Shown one piece after another: positions 8,676 through 17,278 of a stretch of DNA of 64,000 nt. The notes beneath the pieces were generated by a model. That model did not search any database. It worked only from the letters and a program-made list of their open reading frames with translations, and was not told the origin of the DNA. Source of the stretch: a virus. Numbering within the stretch: the first letter of the stretch is position 1; each line of letters opens with the position of its first letter. The translations under genes and the position numbers were made by a program. Location of the stretch: the IMG/VR virus record IMGVR_UViG_3300047457_001149, positions 26,358-90,357 of that record. One strand, written 5' to 3'.

Positions 8676-9231
8676 GAAGTTCCTCGGAGTCGATCAGTCG
8701 CTTCGCGAACCAGGGGCCGCCATCGTGGATGAGCGAGGACAGATCCTCGCAGCTACGCACCTAAAGATAAGAGGGGAGGTGCGCGGCGGCCAGCGTTTGG
8801 CCGAGATTCTCGGCTTTATTCGAGAGGTCTGCGCCCCTCACGACATCGTCGCAGCCGCGATGGAAGGCCCCAGCCTCAACAGCACGCACCGAGAGTTTGA
8901 CCTCGGAGAGGTGAGCGGCTTGGTGCGCGCGGAGATCTACGCCGAGCACCGCGTCGAGCCCTGGGTGGTGGCGCCGACGCAGCTCAAGCTCTTTGCGACG
9001 GGGCGCGGCGCAGCGGACAAAGACGAAGTCATGAACGCCGTAAACAAGCTCTGGGGCCTCGACGTCGGCAACGACAACGTCGCTGACGCAATCGTCCTCG
9101 CGCAGATCGCGAGGTACGCCTACACGCAGGCGCGCCCGATGACGCGCGCGCAGGCGGACGTCATTGTCTCCTTGACCAAGCCAAAAGCGGCCAAGCGCCG
9201 CGCCCCGCGCAAGAAGGTTACGAACATCTGA
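8674..9231 (+). CDS. RuvC-like Holliday junction resolvase
   Basis: 185-residue RNase H-fold nuclease. The acidic set is present: Asp7 (GVDQS), Glu64 (AMEGPS), and Asp134 and Asp138 in NDNVADA. The RuvC loop GRGAADKDEV follows a basic strand (PTQLKLFATG). In phages such enzymes cut branched DNA before packaging and support recombination. The C-terminus is Lys/Arg-rich. Start ATG 8674 has GGAG six bases upstream. It stands with one partner gene as a + strand island inside the minus-strand structural block. Confidence 0.88.
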   Translation: MKFLGVDQSLREPGAAIVDERGQILAATHLKIRGEVRGGQRLAEILGFIREVCAPHDIVAAAMEGPSLNSTHREFDLGEVSGLVRAEIYAEHRVEPWVVAPTQLKLFATGRGAADKDEVMNAVNKLWGLDVGNDNVADAIVLAQIARYAYTQARPMTRAQADVIVSLTKPKAAKRRAPRKKVTNI

Positions 9232-9233
9232 TT

Positions 9234-9896
9234 ATGTCAAAGACGTACGAACTCAAAGCGGATCTCAGCCAGCGAGAGAAGATTTTGATCGCGGCAGCGG
9301 AGCTTGGGGCAGACACCCCCGAGGAGCCCATAGCGGCACACGACATCGTTCGGCGAGTGCACGCACGATTTCCAGAAGACTTCTCGCTCGGCGGGGAAGG
9401 TCCGCCGATGGCCGACAGCAACAAGGTGTTTGCTAAGCTGGCGGGCCCTGAGGGCCTGCGCGGAAAGGGGTACCTGGAGGCCGCGGGCACTCGACAATTT
9501 CGTTTGACCAAAAAGGGCTGGCGAGAGATCGCGCGGCTGACGGTGCCCGAACCGAAGCCTCTGAAAAAGAGGGTGCGAAAGCCAAAGCGCCTGGCCAACC
9601 TGAGCGCTGCCGACAAGCACTACGCCCGACACTACGCGAGCCTCCCGACGTTCCTGAAATCAACGCGGGGCGCGCCCCTCACCTACGCGGACGCGTGCAG
9701 CTTCTGGGGCGTCTCGCCTACTCGCCCGGACTTGACCAAGATTGAAGAGGCGGGAACTTTGTTCGAGCGGCTGGTGGCCGAACTCCGCGCGTACGACGTA
9801 AAGGATGCAAGCGTGCCCAGCTACGCGACGTGCGCTGGGCTACTGAACTTGCACTTGATGATGCGGAGAAGGTTTGCCGGGCAGCTGGGCGGCTAG
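9234..9896 (+). CDS. Hypothetical protein with winged-helix-like N-terminus, 220 aa
   Basis: 220 residues. The first ~100 look like a winged-helix (helices, then FRLTKKGWREIARL), followed by a basic linker KPLKKRVRKPKR and a helical second half. It starts two bases after the RuvC-like stop, so it is co-expressed with it. A DNA-binding partner of the resolvase is possible. Its stop overlaps the converging gene's stop by four bases (CTAG at 9893-9896). Confidence 0.65.
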   Translation: MSKTYELKADLSQREKILIAAAELGADTPEEPIAAHDIVRRVHARFPEDFSLGGEGPPMADSNKVFAKLAGPEGLRGKGYLEAAGTRQFRLTKKGWREIARLTVPEPKPLKKRVRKPKRLANLSAADKHYARHYASLPTFLKSTRGAPLTYADACSFWGVSPTRPDLTKIEEAGTLFERLVAELRAYDVKDASVPSYATCAGLLNLHLMMRRRFAGQLGG

Positions 9897-12800
9897 GTGC
9901 GGACGCAGAGCAGGGCGGCGGGACGGAAGACGACGCTGGTGACAGCGAGATCGAAGACAGAAGGGGCGCCTGAAGCAAGTTGTACGTGCGCCTTCCCGTC
10001 GTTTCCAAGGAAAATTGGCGCGTGCGCAGCAAATCTTACGTCTTCGCTCTGCCCGCGACGCCGGACTTTGTACCCCGTCGCGCGCCAGATGCTTCGCGTG
10101 TTATTGACGTCGTAATTTGCGCCCGGGCTCGTTTGTAGAAGCAGATTCCATTCGGTCTCAAAGACGCCCAAACCCCCGGTCATGTTGGTCAAAATAAACC
10201 CAGCGTTAGTCACAGTTTCCGAACTGGTCGTGTTACCGACGGCGCCGGGGTATTCGTTTTGAAGGGCGATGACGTTACCCACTGGCGTTGCGGCTGTGAT
10301 GTAAAGGGAATTTCCGACGCCGTTAATAGCGGTCTGACAGGCGACAGCTACCTGAGCGTCAGTCCAGCCTAGCGTCAGATTTACTGCGACGGTGCCGGGG
10401 GGCGCCGCAGGAGACCCTGCAATTTGAAAGAAGAACGTTGTAGCGGGGTTTACTCCGTCGTTGATCGTGAACGTCTGCCCCGCGCCGATGCTTGCGGTGT
10501 CGACTGTCGTCAGAGACCCCGTCGCGGCAACGCCGCCGACGGCGTCCAGGGTGCCCGGGTAATTTGCCGCAAGGCGAAGCTGAACGCTCAGGTCGACCAT
10601 ATACCCGACCACTGTGTAGCCCGCGGGCAGGAATGGGGAAAGAGCTGTTTGGTTGACGAACGGCGCGATTGCGGCAGTGGTGTCTGATAGGGTCAAAAAG
10701 CTCGGGTTAATTGAGCTGCCGAGCACCAAGTCGTTAGCGCCCGAGGCCGGCAGCGGGATCGGTACGACGCGCGTATACATACTGCCGTGGTGGTGCGACA
10801 GCGACGCGTCCTTCGGCGTTCCGGATTCAATCCCGTTCAGCAGCCGGAAGTCGTCTAGGGCGAGAATGCGATTGGTGGTTCTGACGAGAGGGTAAAGCTC
10901 AGACCACGATACCGATTGGGTCCCCGTGACTGTGAGCGGGCTCAGAATGTAAACCGTCGTTGCGTTTATGACCGTAAGGATTTCCCATTTTCCGTTGTAC
11001 ACCGCCAGGGGTCCTGTGGTCGACAAGAGGAGCAGATGTCCTGCCGACCCAGCAGGGCCGCTGACCATGTTTGCCAGCCCAGAAATCTGGATGATGTTTG
11101 TAGAGGGGTTAGTGAAAGTGAGGGCCGCAGTGCCGGCGTTCCCTGTGCCTGCGGTATCTTGCTCGCTCCACGACGCTTCGAGCACCGTTTCAGAAAATTG
11201 TTGACCGAGGTTGTTGTGCCCGCGCCGGATCACGCCGTTGCCGTAGATCTGCTCGTCGGCGTAAACGCCGGGCACAGATGGAATGGTCTTTCGCCCCCGC
11301 ACCCCGGTCTGGGAATTCCCTTCGATGTGCGCCTTGTAGAATGTAAGGGTTGCGCCCGAAAGAGGCGTGAGCGGCAGGCTTGACAGCCCGTCAAGTGAAC
11401 AAAGAACGCAAGTAGGAACAGGGACAGTAAAGTTAATTGACTCAAGAAAGTAAAACCCGGCATTAAGCGGGTCGTTCTTGATTTCGACGACGACGTGTCG
11501 ATGGTTAGGCGACGTGTACGGCGCTTGAATTACCAATTCTTGCGACAGAAAGGTCGCTGAAGCTTGTGACAACGTGCTGAAAGTGATCGTCCCGCCGAGC
11601 ACTCCAGTAACGGGATTGTTGAGGGGAATGTCGACTGTGCTGCTGTTGTTATATGCGAACGGCAAAAGGGTAAGGTTCGCCAAGTCTTCTTTTTGGGAAG
11701 AAAGGGAGAAGAGGTTGCCTGGCGAATTTAGCGTGGACTGAATAAACCGTCCGCCCCCGGTAGACGTCGCCAAATCTTCAAAACGCTTTTGAAGGGGCGC
11801 CAGACCAGTCATTCGGTGCCCAGTTTCTAGCACTCGACGATTGATGCCGGCTGAGCTGTTGTTGAGGAGGTCCGCCAACGCCGCGCGGAGCGATCCTGAG
11901 ATAGCGTTCAGCGCCGTGTTCCCTACGCTGGCGACCCCACTGACACCTTCAAAGCCAACGCGACGGGCGCCGCTGGTGTTGGTAGAAAGGTCTCCCAGTT
12001 GCGCCACCACGGCGTCGAGCGCGTTTTCAACGGTTCCGGCGGGGAGAGCGGTGGGCGGCGTAGCTGCGTCTGCGTTCCAGTTCCCCGACCCGTCGTAGCC
12101 CACCAGGCTCGCCCCAGAGCTTCCCGGCGTAATCGCCGCCAGGAGCCGTCGAAGAGGGCCCGCTGCGCCGATCGGCGCAGGGGCGTCGCCGAGGCGGATG
12201 CGCGAGCCGTCAATGAAGACGAACTCAGTGATGCCGTCCTGTACCAGCAGCTTCCCGATCGGAACCGAGCCCGGAATCTTCTCGGGCTCCCGCCCCGTGT
12301 TGAAGAGCGAGTAGCCCGTCGGCGGCGTCGTGTTGGTCGTTTTGAACCCTGCCCGGTCCGTCGGGAGGTCGAAGATCGCCTGCCGCCGCCCGCCGCGCGG
12401 GTAGCCCGGGCCGACATACTCTTGCACCGGACCCGGCGGAAAGGCGATGGCGAGGCCTTCTCCGTCGCGCAGGCGGTTGTGGTTTACGCCGCTCACAACG
12501 GCCGCGAAGAAGGCCGCGAGCTGCGCCTGAGTTACGAGGTGCGCTTCGGCGTCGTAAGCCCCTTGCACCGCGCCGTTGCCGATAGTGACGGCGACGCTGC
12601 CGGGAGTCACGGCGGTGGAGGCGACGCGAAGGAGGTTCGCGACGCCAAAGGTGCCTTGCGACGTGACGTCAGCGTTGAACGCGGCGATGAACTGCGCGTG
12701 ATTGGGCACGCCGGACTGCGTGCCGCACGTGACGAGGATCTGAGTTCGAGGCGTCCCGGTTACGGCGAAGGTGAATGTGCCGGTAGCTGCCGAGGCGTTG

Positions 12801-13318
12801 AACTGGATCTGAAGGGCGATCCGATTCGCGCCGGTCGTCAGCGCCGTCGGATCAGAAAGGCTGTCGCCGTCAAAGTACCCGCGCTGGCCGGTCGACGCCG
12901 ATGACGCCGTAAACACCAGGGCGTCCACCGCGCTCGGGCCGAGGTAAGGGTTGTCGCCGAAGAACACGCGACCGCCCAAGTGGCGCCCGCCGCTGAACCG
13001 CCCCGGTGTGAGCGCGGGGTAGACGTAAAGGTCGGAGGTAGCGACGAGCTCAAATTCGCCGCTCGCCGGCACGGGCTCGGTGACGGAGAAGAGGGCTTCG
13101 GAGCGGAGGAGGAGGCTTCGGTCGTAGTCTGCGTAGTAGAGGAGGTCTTGCACCGCGCGGCGCAGGACTTCTGTCCGAGAACGAAGGTTCTCGACCGGCC
13201 GGTTTGTCGTACCAGACCAGATCACCTCGGCGTCTGCGACCGGGACGATCGAAGCGGCGTCGGCGTCGTTGTTGTCCGACCCCTGCTTGAACGAAATGTT
13301 CTCGTCGTAGTTAGGCAT
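9893..13318 (-). CDS. Very large tail fibre / appendage protein, 1141 aa
   Basis: 1141 residues, almost all beta-structured and Gly/Thr/Ser/Asn-rich, with a short helical N-terminus (VENLRSRTEVLRRAVQDLLYYADY) that may attach to the baseplate. At least two segments share a fibre-type pattern (near residues ~165-280 and ~960-1070). Composition, length and position after the baseplate genes support a tail fibre or tailspike. The middle (about 10100-11850) is visibly less GC-rich than its flanks, hinting at domain exchange. No depolymerase motif is evident. Confidence 0.75.
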   Translation of the reverse strand: MPNYDENISFKQGSDNNDADAASIVPVADAEVIWSGTTNRPVENLRSRTEVLRRAVQDLLYYADYDRSLLLRSEALFSVTEPVPASGEFELVATSDLYVYPALTPGRFSGGRHLGGRVFFGDNPYLGPSAVDALVFTASSASTGQRGYFDGDSLSDPTALTTGANRIALQIQFNASAATGTFTFAVTGTPRTQILVTCGTQSGVPNHAQFIAAFNADVTSQGTFGVANLLRVASTAVTPGSVAVTIGNGAVQGAYDAEAHLVTQAQLAAFFAAVVSGVNHNRLRDGEGLAIAFPPGPVQEYVGPGYPRGGRRQAIFDLPTDRAGFKTTNTTPPTGYSLFNTGREPEKIPGSVPIGKLLVQDGITEFVFIDGSRIRLGDAPAPIGAAGPLRRLLAAITPGSSGASLVGYDGSGNWNADAATPPTALPAGTVENALDAVVAQLGDLSTNTSGARRVGFEGVSGVASVGNTALNAISGSLRAALADLLNNSSAGINRRVLETGHRMTGLAPLQKRFEDLATSTGGGRFIQSTLNSPGNLFSLSSQKEDLANLTLLPFAYNNSSTVDIPLNNPVTGVLGGTITFSTLSQASATFLSQELVIQAPYTSPNHRHVVVEIKNDPLNAGFYFLESINFTVPVPTCVLCSLDGLSSLPLTPLSGATLTFYKAHIEGNSQTGVRGRKTIPSVPGVYADEQIYGNGVIRRGHNNLGQQFSETVLEASWSEQDTAGTGNAGTAALTFTNPSTNIIQISGLANMVSGPAGSAGHLLLLSTTGPLAVYNGKWEILTVINATTVYILSPLTVTGTQSVSWSELYPLVRTTNRILALDDFRLLNGIESGTPKDASLSHHHGSMYTRVVPIPLPASGANDLVLGSSINPSFLTLSDTTAAIAPFVNQTALSPFLPAGYTVVGYMVDLSVQLRLAANYPGTLDAVGGVAATGSLTTVDTASIGAGQTFTINDGVNPATTFFFQIAGSPAAPPGTVAVNLTLGWTDAQVAVACQTAINGVGNSLYITAATPVGNVIALQNEYPGAVGNTTSSETVTNAGFILTNMTGGLGVFETEWNLLLQTSPGANYDVNNTRSIWRATGYKVRRRGQSEDVRFAAHAPIFLGNDGKAHVQLASGAPSVFDLAVTSVVFRPAALLCVRT

Positions 13319-13324
13319 GACTCC

Positions 13325-13810
13325 TCAGGAAGTGACGGCGATGCGCCAGGTGTAGGTGACCGTGATCGCGCTGGTCTTGACGATGTCGGGGTGAACTTGG
13401 CGCGCGAACATCTGCCCGTTGCCCATGAAGAGCCCAACTTCGCGAAGGGTCTGCCCGACAGCTTGAGAGGTCGTAAGAGACCCGGTGACGATGAGCTCCC
13501 CCGTGGCGGGTAGAACCGTGCGCGACCCGGCGCTCAGCGTGATCGCGTCGCCCGGGAGGCCGCCTCCGAGCGCGATGTCGCCAGTGGTCGGAGGCGTCCC
13601 TACGGTCCCGGGGACCAGTTGAACGAAACGCCAGTCAGTCGGCGAGCCGGTGTCCTGCGACCAGAGGTAGAGCGGCGAGTTCAGCCCAGCGAGCACGATC
13701 GTGTTACGGATCGCGTAACGCCGTAAAGGGCGGATTTCCCCCAGGTGGAAGATCTCTACCTGCAGGTCTCCCCGGAGGCGGACCGCTTCAAGTCTGGTAT
13801 TGTCGCTCAC
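13325..13810 (-). CDS. Tail-collar fibre-like protein, 161 aa
   Basis: 161 residues. The C-terminal part carries the pattern typical of tail-collar fibre N-domains (LREVGLFMGNGQMFARQVHP...IVKTSAITVTYTWRI), as in the DUF3751-type family. It lies between two giant structural genes and probably links fibre to baseplate (inference from context). It overlaps its upstream neighbour by four bases. Confidence 0.65.
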   Translation of the reverse strand: MSDNTRLEAVRLRGDLQVEIFHLGEIRPLRRYAIRNTIVLAGLNSPLYLWSQDTGSPTDWRFVQLVPGTVGTPPTTGDIALGGGLPGDAITLSAGSRTVLPATGELIVTGSLTTSQAVGQTLREVGLFMGNGQMFARQVHPDIVKTSAITVTYTWRIAVTS

Positions 13811-16800
13811 GGCCCAAGGGTAATCTGAACCGCTCGATCCACCAAGCCCATCTGCTGCGGAGTTTGAGTGGGCGCGCGGACAACTCGCGGGTTGGTCGCG
13901 CCGTAGGCCAGGCGAGTCTCGCCAGGGTCGAGCGGGTCGCCAGAGGCGCGAATGCGCCGGATACAGTGTACGTACCGGACGAGGTTCGACAGCAAGTTGT
14001 CGAAGGACGCAGACGGCAGAATCGTCAACGTGCTCGTGGCGTAGTCCACGGTGTAGTCGACGCCCTCAGCAGGGCGCCGCGCGCCGCCGTTGACGGTCAC
14101 CGCCGAGTCGAAGCGCACCTTCACGAGCGAGGTCTGCACGTCGCCGACAGGCAGCGGCGCGGTCGCGGGCAAGGGGTAGGTCCCGGCGGCGCCGGCGATC
14201 GTCGTCGAGTCGTCGCGGTAGCGGAACGCGTCTCCGTAGCGCACGCCGTCGGTCGGTGCGTAGCGCAGCACGTTGTCGACGCTGAAGAGCGCCTCGGTGT
14301 AGAAAGGCCCGTAGCCGACGACGAAGTCTTCGAGCACGCGGAGACGGTCACTGAAGTCCGTGAGCGCGTCCAGGTAGATGTACGTGTGCGAAGGCTTCGC
14401 CTCGCGAATCAGGCGCGTGATGTCTTCAACAAACTCCGCCGGCAGGACGACGTTGCGGTCGATGCGGATCGTGATCGCGTGGTACTTCAAGAAGCGGTCC
14501 ATCATCACGAAGGCCACAGTGCGTCGGTAGAGGAGCGGCGGGAGCTCGACGTCCAGCTGCACGGGCGGGACGAAGGTCGAGGCGCTCGGCGGCGGGAAGC
14601 GGTCGAGGACGACCACTTGATGCTCGATGCTCGACGGCGAAAGCGGCGTCGCGATACTGCGGATCGGGTAGGAGCCCGCGAAGCCCGGCGTGCGAATCAC
14701 CAGGGCTTGGCCTACGTCTCGCATTCTGGCCAGCGGAGTTCCAGGTGGGAATGCGAACTGGACGGAGTCTGCGCCGAACCAGAACGCCGTGCCTTGTCGC
14801 CGCTGCCCCGGCATCGCCTCGTCGTTGACGCCGTAAGCCACGCCAAAGTCGCCGAAGTTCGCTCGGTCGAGAGGGTTGTAGACGTGCTCGATGTACTCGG
14901 GCGACACGCGCCGCCGCTCCGGCGTATCGACGTCCAGCTGCAGCACCTGATCGGGGATGACGACGTGATGCCACCACGTCGGATCGCGGACGTAGTCGAT
15001 GACCTGGAACGCGGTAGTCAGCGCCTCGAACGCGCGGAGGGTCAGGTAGCCCGCGTTGGCGGGGTCGGCGATGTCGCTGCGGACGGGGGTGGTGAGCGGC
15101 AGCGCGTAGGTGCTCTGCGAGGTCACCACAGTCTGCTGGTTAACTCGGGAGATGAACCAGCTGAGCGCCGTGGCGTCGTCGAGTCCGTAAGGTGCCTCAA
15201 GCACAACGGTGGAGGCGTCGTCGACCGCGAGGATCTTAAACGTGCCGTTGTTCCTTGACGCGTTGGCGTTTCGAATCGTGATCGTCCCGTTGACGTCTTC
15301 TTGCGCGAACGCGAAGCTGCCCGCGCGGAATCGCGTAGTCAGTTGCGCGTGCTGAAACTCCCAGTAGTCGACCGTCTGATTCGGAGGAGGCGGCGCCACT
15401 TGAACTACGGTCGAGCTGATTACCGCTGTGACGACGTACTCCTCCTGCACGTCGACCGTTCGCACCAAGAGGCGCGCGCCGATGTCGGTCGAGAAGAAGG
15501 CGGCCGACGGCACTGTCAAGCTGCTGTTCGCGGCCGAGAAGACGCCGTTCCTGCCGCTGGCGTAGTCGATCGTCTGCCCGTCGGTGCCGGTGAAGATGAC
15601 GCCGCTGTCGTACGAGAGGAGTAGCTCGTTGTCGTCGTTGATGACCGGCAGCTCCGCCATGACGTTCAGGGCGCTCTCAAAGCGTTCGAGCGTCGGTCCG
15701 AGGAGAAAGAGCTGCGCGACGCCGCGAAGGAATGTTCGGTACTGCTCGCTCGTCGGGCGGCGGTAATCGAGCATGTACCCAAAGTTGTTGTAGAGTGCGT
15801 TCTCGTCAATCTCGACGTCCGTGCCCCAAAGGGCGAGCGTGCGGACAGTCCGACTCTTGGCGAACGCGAAGGGCGTCGGAGTCGGGTTGACGTGGGTGTA
15901 CGTCACGACCTCCCGCCGCCACGTGTAGTTGACGCGCGGTGCGGCGATCGGACTCCACGGCGTCAGGATGACCAGCTGCCCCGCGTCGTAGTTTACGACG
16001 TAGTCGAGGCCTTCTTGTACCGCCTCGCCCGCGCGCAAGAGGCGGAAGGTGCCGTCGGGGGCCATGGCGCGGACAGTAAAGGCGCGGGTGCCGGCGACGG
16101 AGAAGGTGCCGGGCACGAGATAGGTCTGTGGCAGCGTGATGACCGGGCGCGGGCCTGCTGTGTAGGTTCCTGACATCCCGACGATCACGAGGTCGACCCG
16201 GTTTGACAGCGTCGCTTCGAAGTTGATCGAGCGGTCGAGCGTCAGCACTCCGCCAAGGGAGGAGGCGCACCGCGCCAGCCCGCAATTGAGCGGGCTCTCC
16301 CCGGAGGACACGTACACATAAGCGCCAGTGAGCGGCAGCCAACGAGCAGGGTCGAACGCCGCGCCGGAGATGTGCGCGGACCGGGCCCATTGTGCGACGC
16401 CAAGGTACTCCACGACGTCGCCCGCCGCGTAGCTAGTGAGCGGCGCCCACGTACCTTGGTAGAAGGGCTCTCCAGCGACGGTGACGGTCTTTGTTCCTGG
16501 CACCGAGGCTCCGTCCGTCGTCGTCGGCGCGAAGCGAAGAGCGATGCTCGGGCGCGCGGGCGGCAGCACTCCAACACGTACAGCGTCGAAGGGCGTTCGG
16601 ACGACGCTGACTGCGATGGTCTTCGACGAGAAGTCTTGGACGTAGTCGGGCTGCTTCACGGCCAAGTAGAGGACGTTGCCGTCAATCCCTGTGATGCGGG
16701 TGTACGTCGGGTCTCCGCCGCCGAGGATCTTCAAGCGAAAGAAATCACCAACGCGAGCGCCTGCAGCGGCCCAGTTGTTTCCCGAAGGGTCTGTGAACAT

Positions 16801-17277
16801 CGCGGGCGCGACCTCCTCGACGTATCTCACGGGGAACAGCGGCAGGCTCGCGCCTGCGCCGTCTACGTCGAAGAGGTTTGACTTGAAGCTGACGCCGCCG
16901 GCCTCGACGAGATAATCTCTAAGCGCCAGGAGAGTCGCGGTGGGCGCCAGCACCTTGTTTGTGAAAGTGCGTGCGCCAGCGATCGTCAGCCCCTCTTGCG
17001 TGTACGCGTAAGTGTCGTCCGCGGGAGAGTGGCCTTCTTGATAGAAGAGCTGGCTTTCCCGAATCTCCAAGTACTTGTAGTAGTGCTTACTGAAGAGGGG
17101 GACGTGCCTGAGACTCGTGCCGAGAACAGTCTGCAAGAGCTCCAGGTAAAGCTGTCCGAGGTTGATCTGCGCGCCGTCAAAGTACGCGCGAAGGTCCCTG
17201 GCGTCCGTAAAGAAGGCGTTCCAAAAGGCTGACAGCGCGTTGATGAAGTTCTTCGACGGATCGTTGAGAAGCGGCAT
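13807..17277 (-). CDS. Large baseplate/tail structural protein, 1156 aa
   Basis: 1156 residues. ATG 17277 is chosen because GAGGAG lies upstream with good spacing; an in-frame ATG at 17322 would add 15 residues and overlap the previous gene more. The N-terminus is helical (DARDLRAYFDGAQINLGQLY); the rest is beta-rich with recurring THR/Val strands and several Pro/Tyr loops. It follows the baseplate J-like gene, the position of the I protein in P2-like modules, but is far larger. A baseplate wedge or tail-surface role is inferred. Confidence 0.75.
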   Translation of the reverse strand: MPLLNDPSKNFINALSAFWNAFFTDARDLRAYFDGAQINLGQLYLELLQTVLGTSLRHVPLFSKHYYKYLEIRESQLFYQEGHSPADDTYAYTQEGLTIAGARTFTNKVLAPTATLLALRDYLVEAGGVSFKSNLFDVDGAGASLPLFPVRYVEEVAPAMFTDPSGNNWAAAGARVGDFFRLKILGGGDPTYTRITGIDGNVLYLAVKQPDYVQDFSSKTIAVSVVRTPFDAVRVGVLPPARPSIALRFAPTTTDGASVPGTKTVTVAGEPFYQGTWAPLTSYAAGDVVEYLGVAQWARSAHISGAAFDPARWLPLTGAYVYVSSGESPLNCGLARCASSLGGVLTLDRSINFEATLSNRVDLVIVGMSGTYTAGPRPVITLPQTYLVPGTFSVAGTRAFTVRAMAPDGTFRLLRAGEAVQEGLDYVVNYDAGQLVILTPWSPIAAPRVNYTWRREVVTYTHVNPTPTPFAFAKSRTVRTLALWGTDVEIDENALYNNFGYMLDYRRPTSEQYRTFLRGVAQLFLLGPTLERFESALNVMAELPVINDDNELLLSYDSGVIFTGTDGQTIDYASGRNGVFSAANSSLTVPSAAFFSTDIGARLLVRTVDVQEEYVVTAVISSTVVQVAPPPPNQTVDYWEFQHAQLTTRFRAGSFAFAQEDVNGTITIRNANASRNNGTFKILAVDDASTVVLEAPYGLDDATALSWFISRVNQQTVVTSQSTYALPLTTPVRSDIADPANAGYLTLRAFEALTTAFQVIDYVRDPTWWHHVVIPDQVLQLDVDTPERRRVSPEYIEHVYNPLDRANFGDFGVAYGVNDEAMPGQRRQGTAFWFGADSVQFAFPPGTPLARMRDVGQALVIRTPGFAGSYPIRSIATPLSPSSIEHQVVVLDRFPPPSASTFVPPVQLDVELPPLLYRRTVAFVMMDRFLKYHAITIRIDRNVVLPAEFVEDITRLIREAKPSHTYIYLDALTDFSDRLRVLEDFVVGYGPFYTEALFSVDNVLRYAPTDGVRYGDAFRYRDDSTTIAGAAGTYPLPATAPLPVGDVQTSLVKVRFDSAVTVNGGARRPAEGVDYTVDYATSTLTILPSASFDNLLSNLVRYVHCIRRIRASGDPLDPGETRLAYGATNPRVVRAPTQTPQQMGLVDRAVQITLGP

Positions 17278-17278
17278 T

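Noticed and set aside
11999-12904. + strand frame opposite the fibre gene
   Set aside because: Low-complexity Arg-rich product with no ribosome site; antisense shadow.
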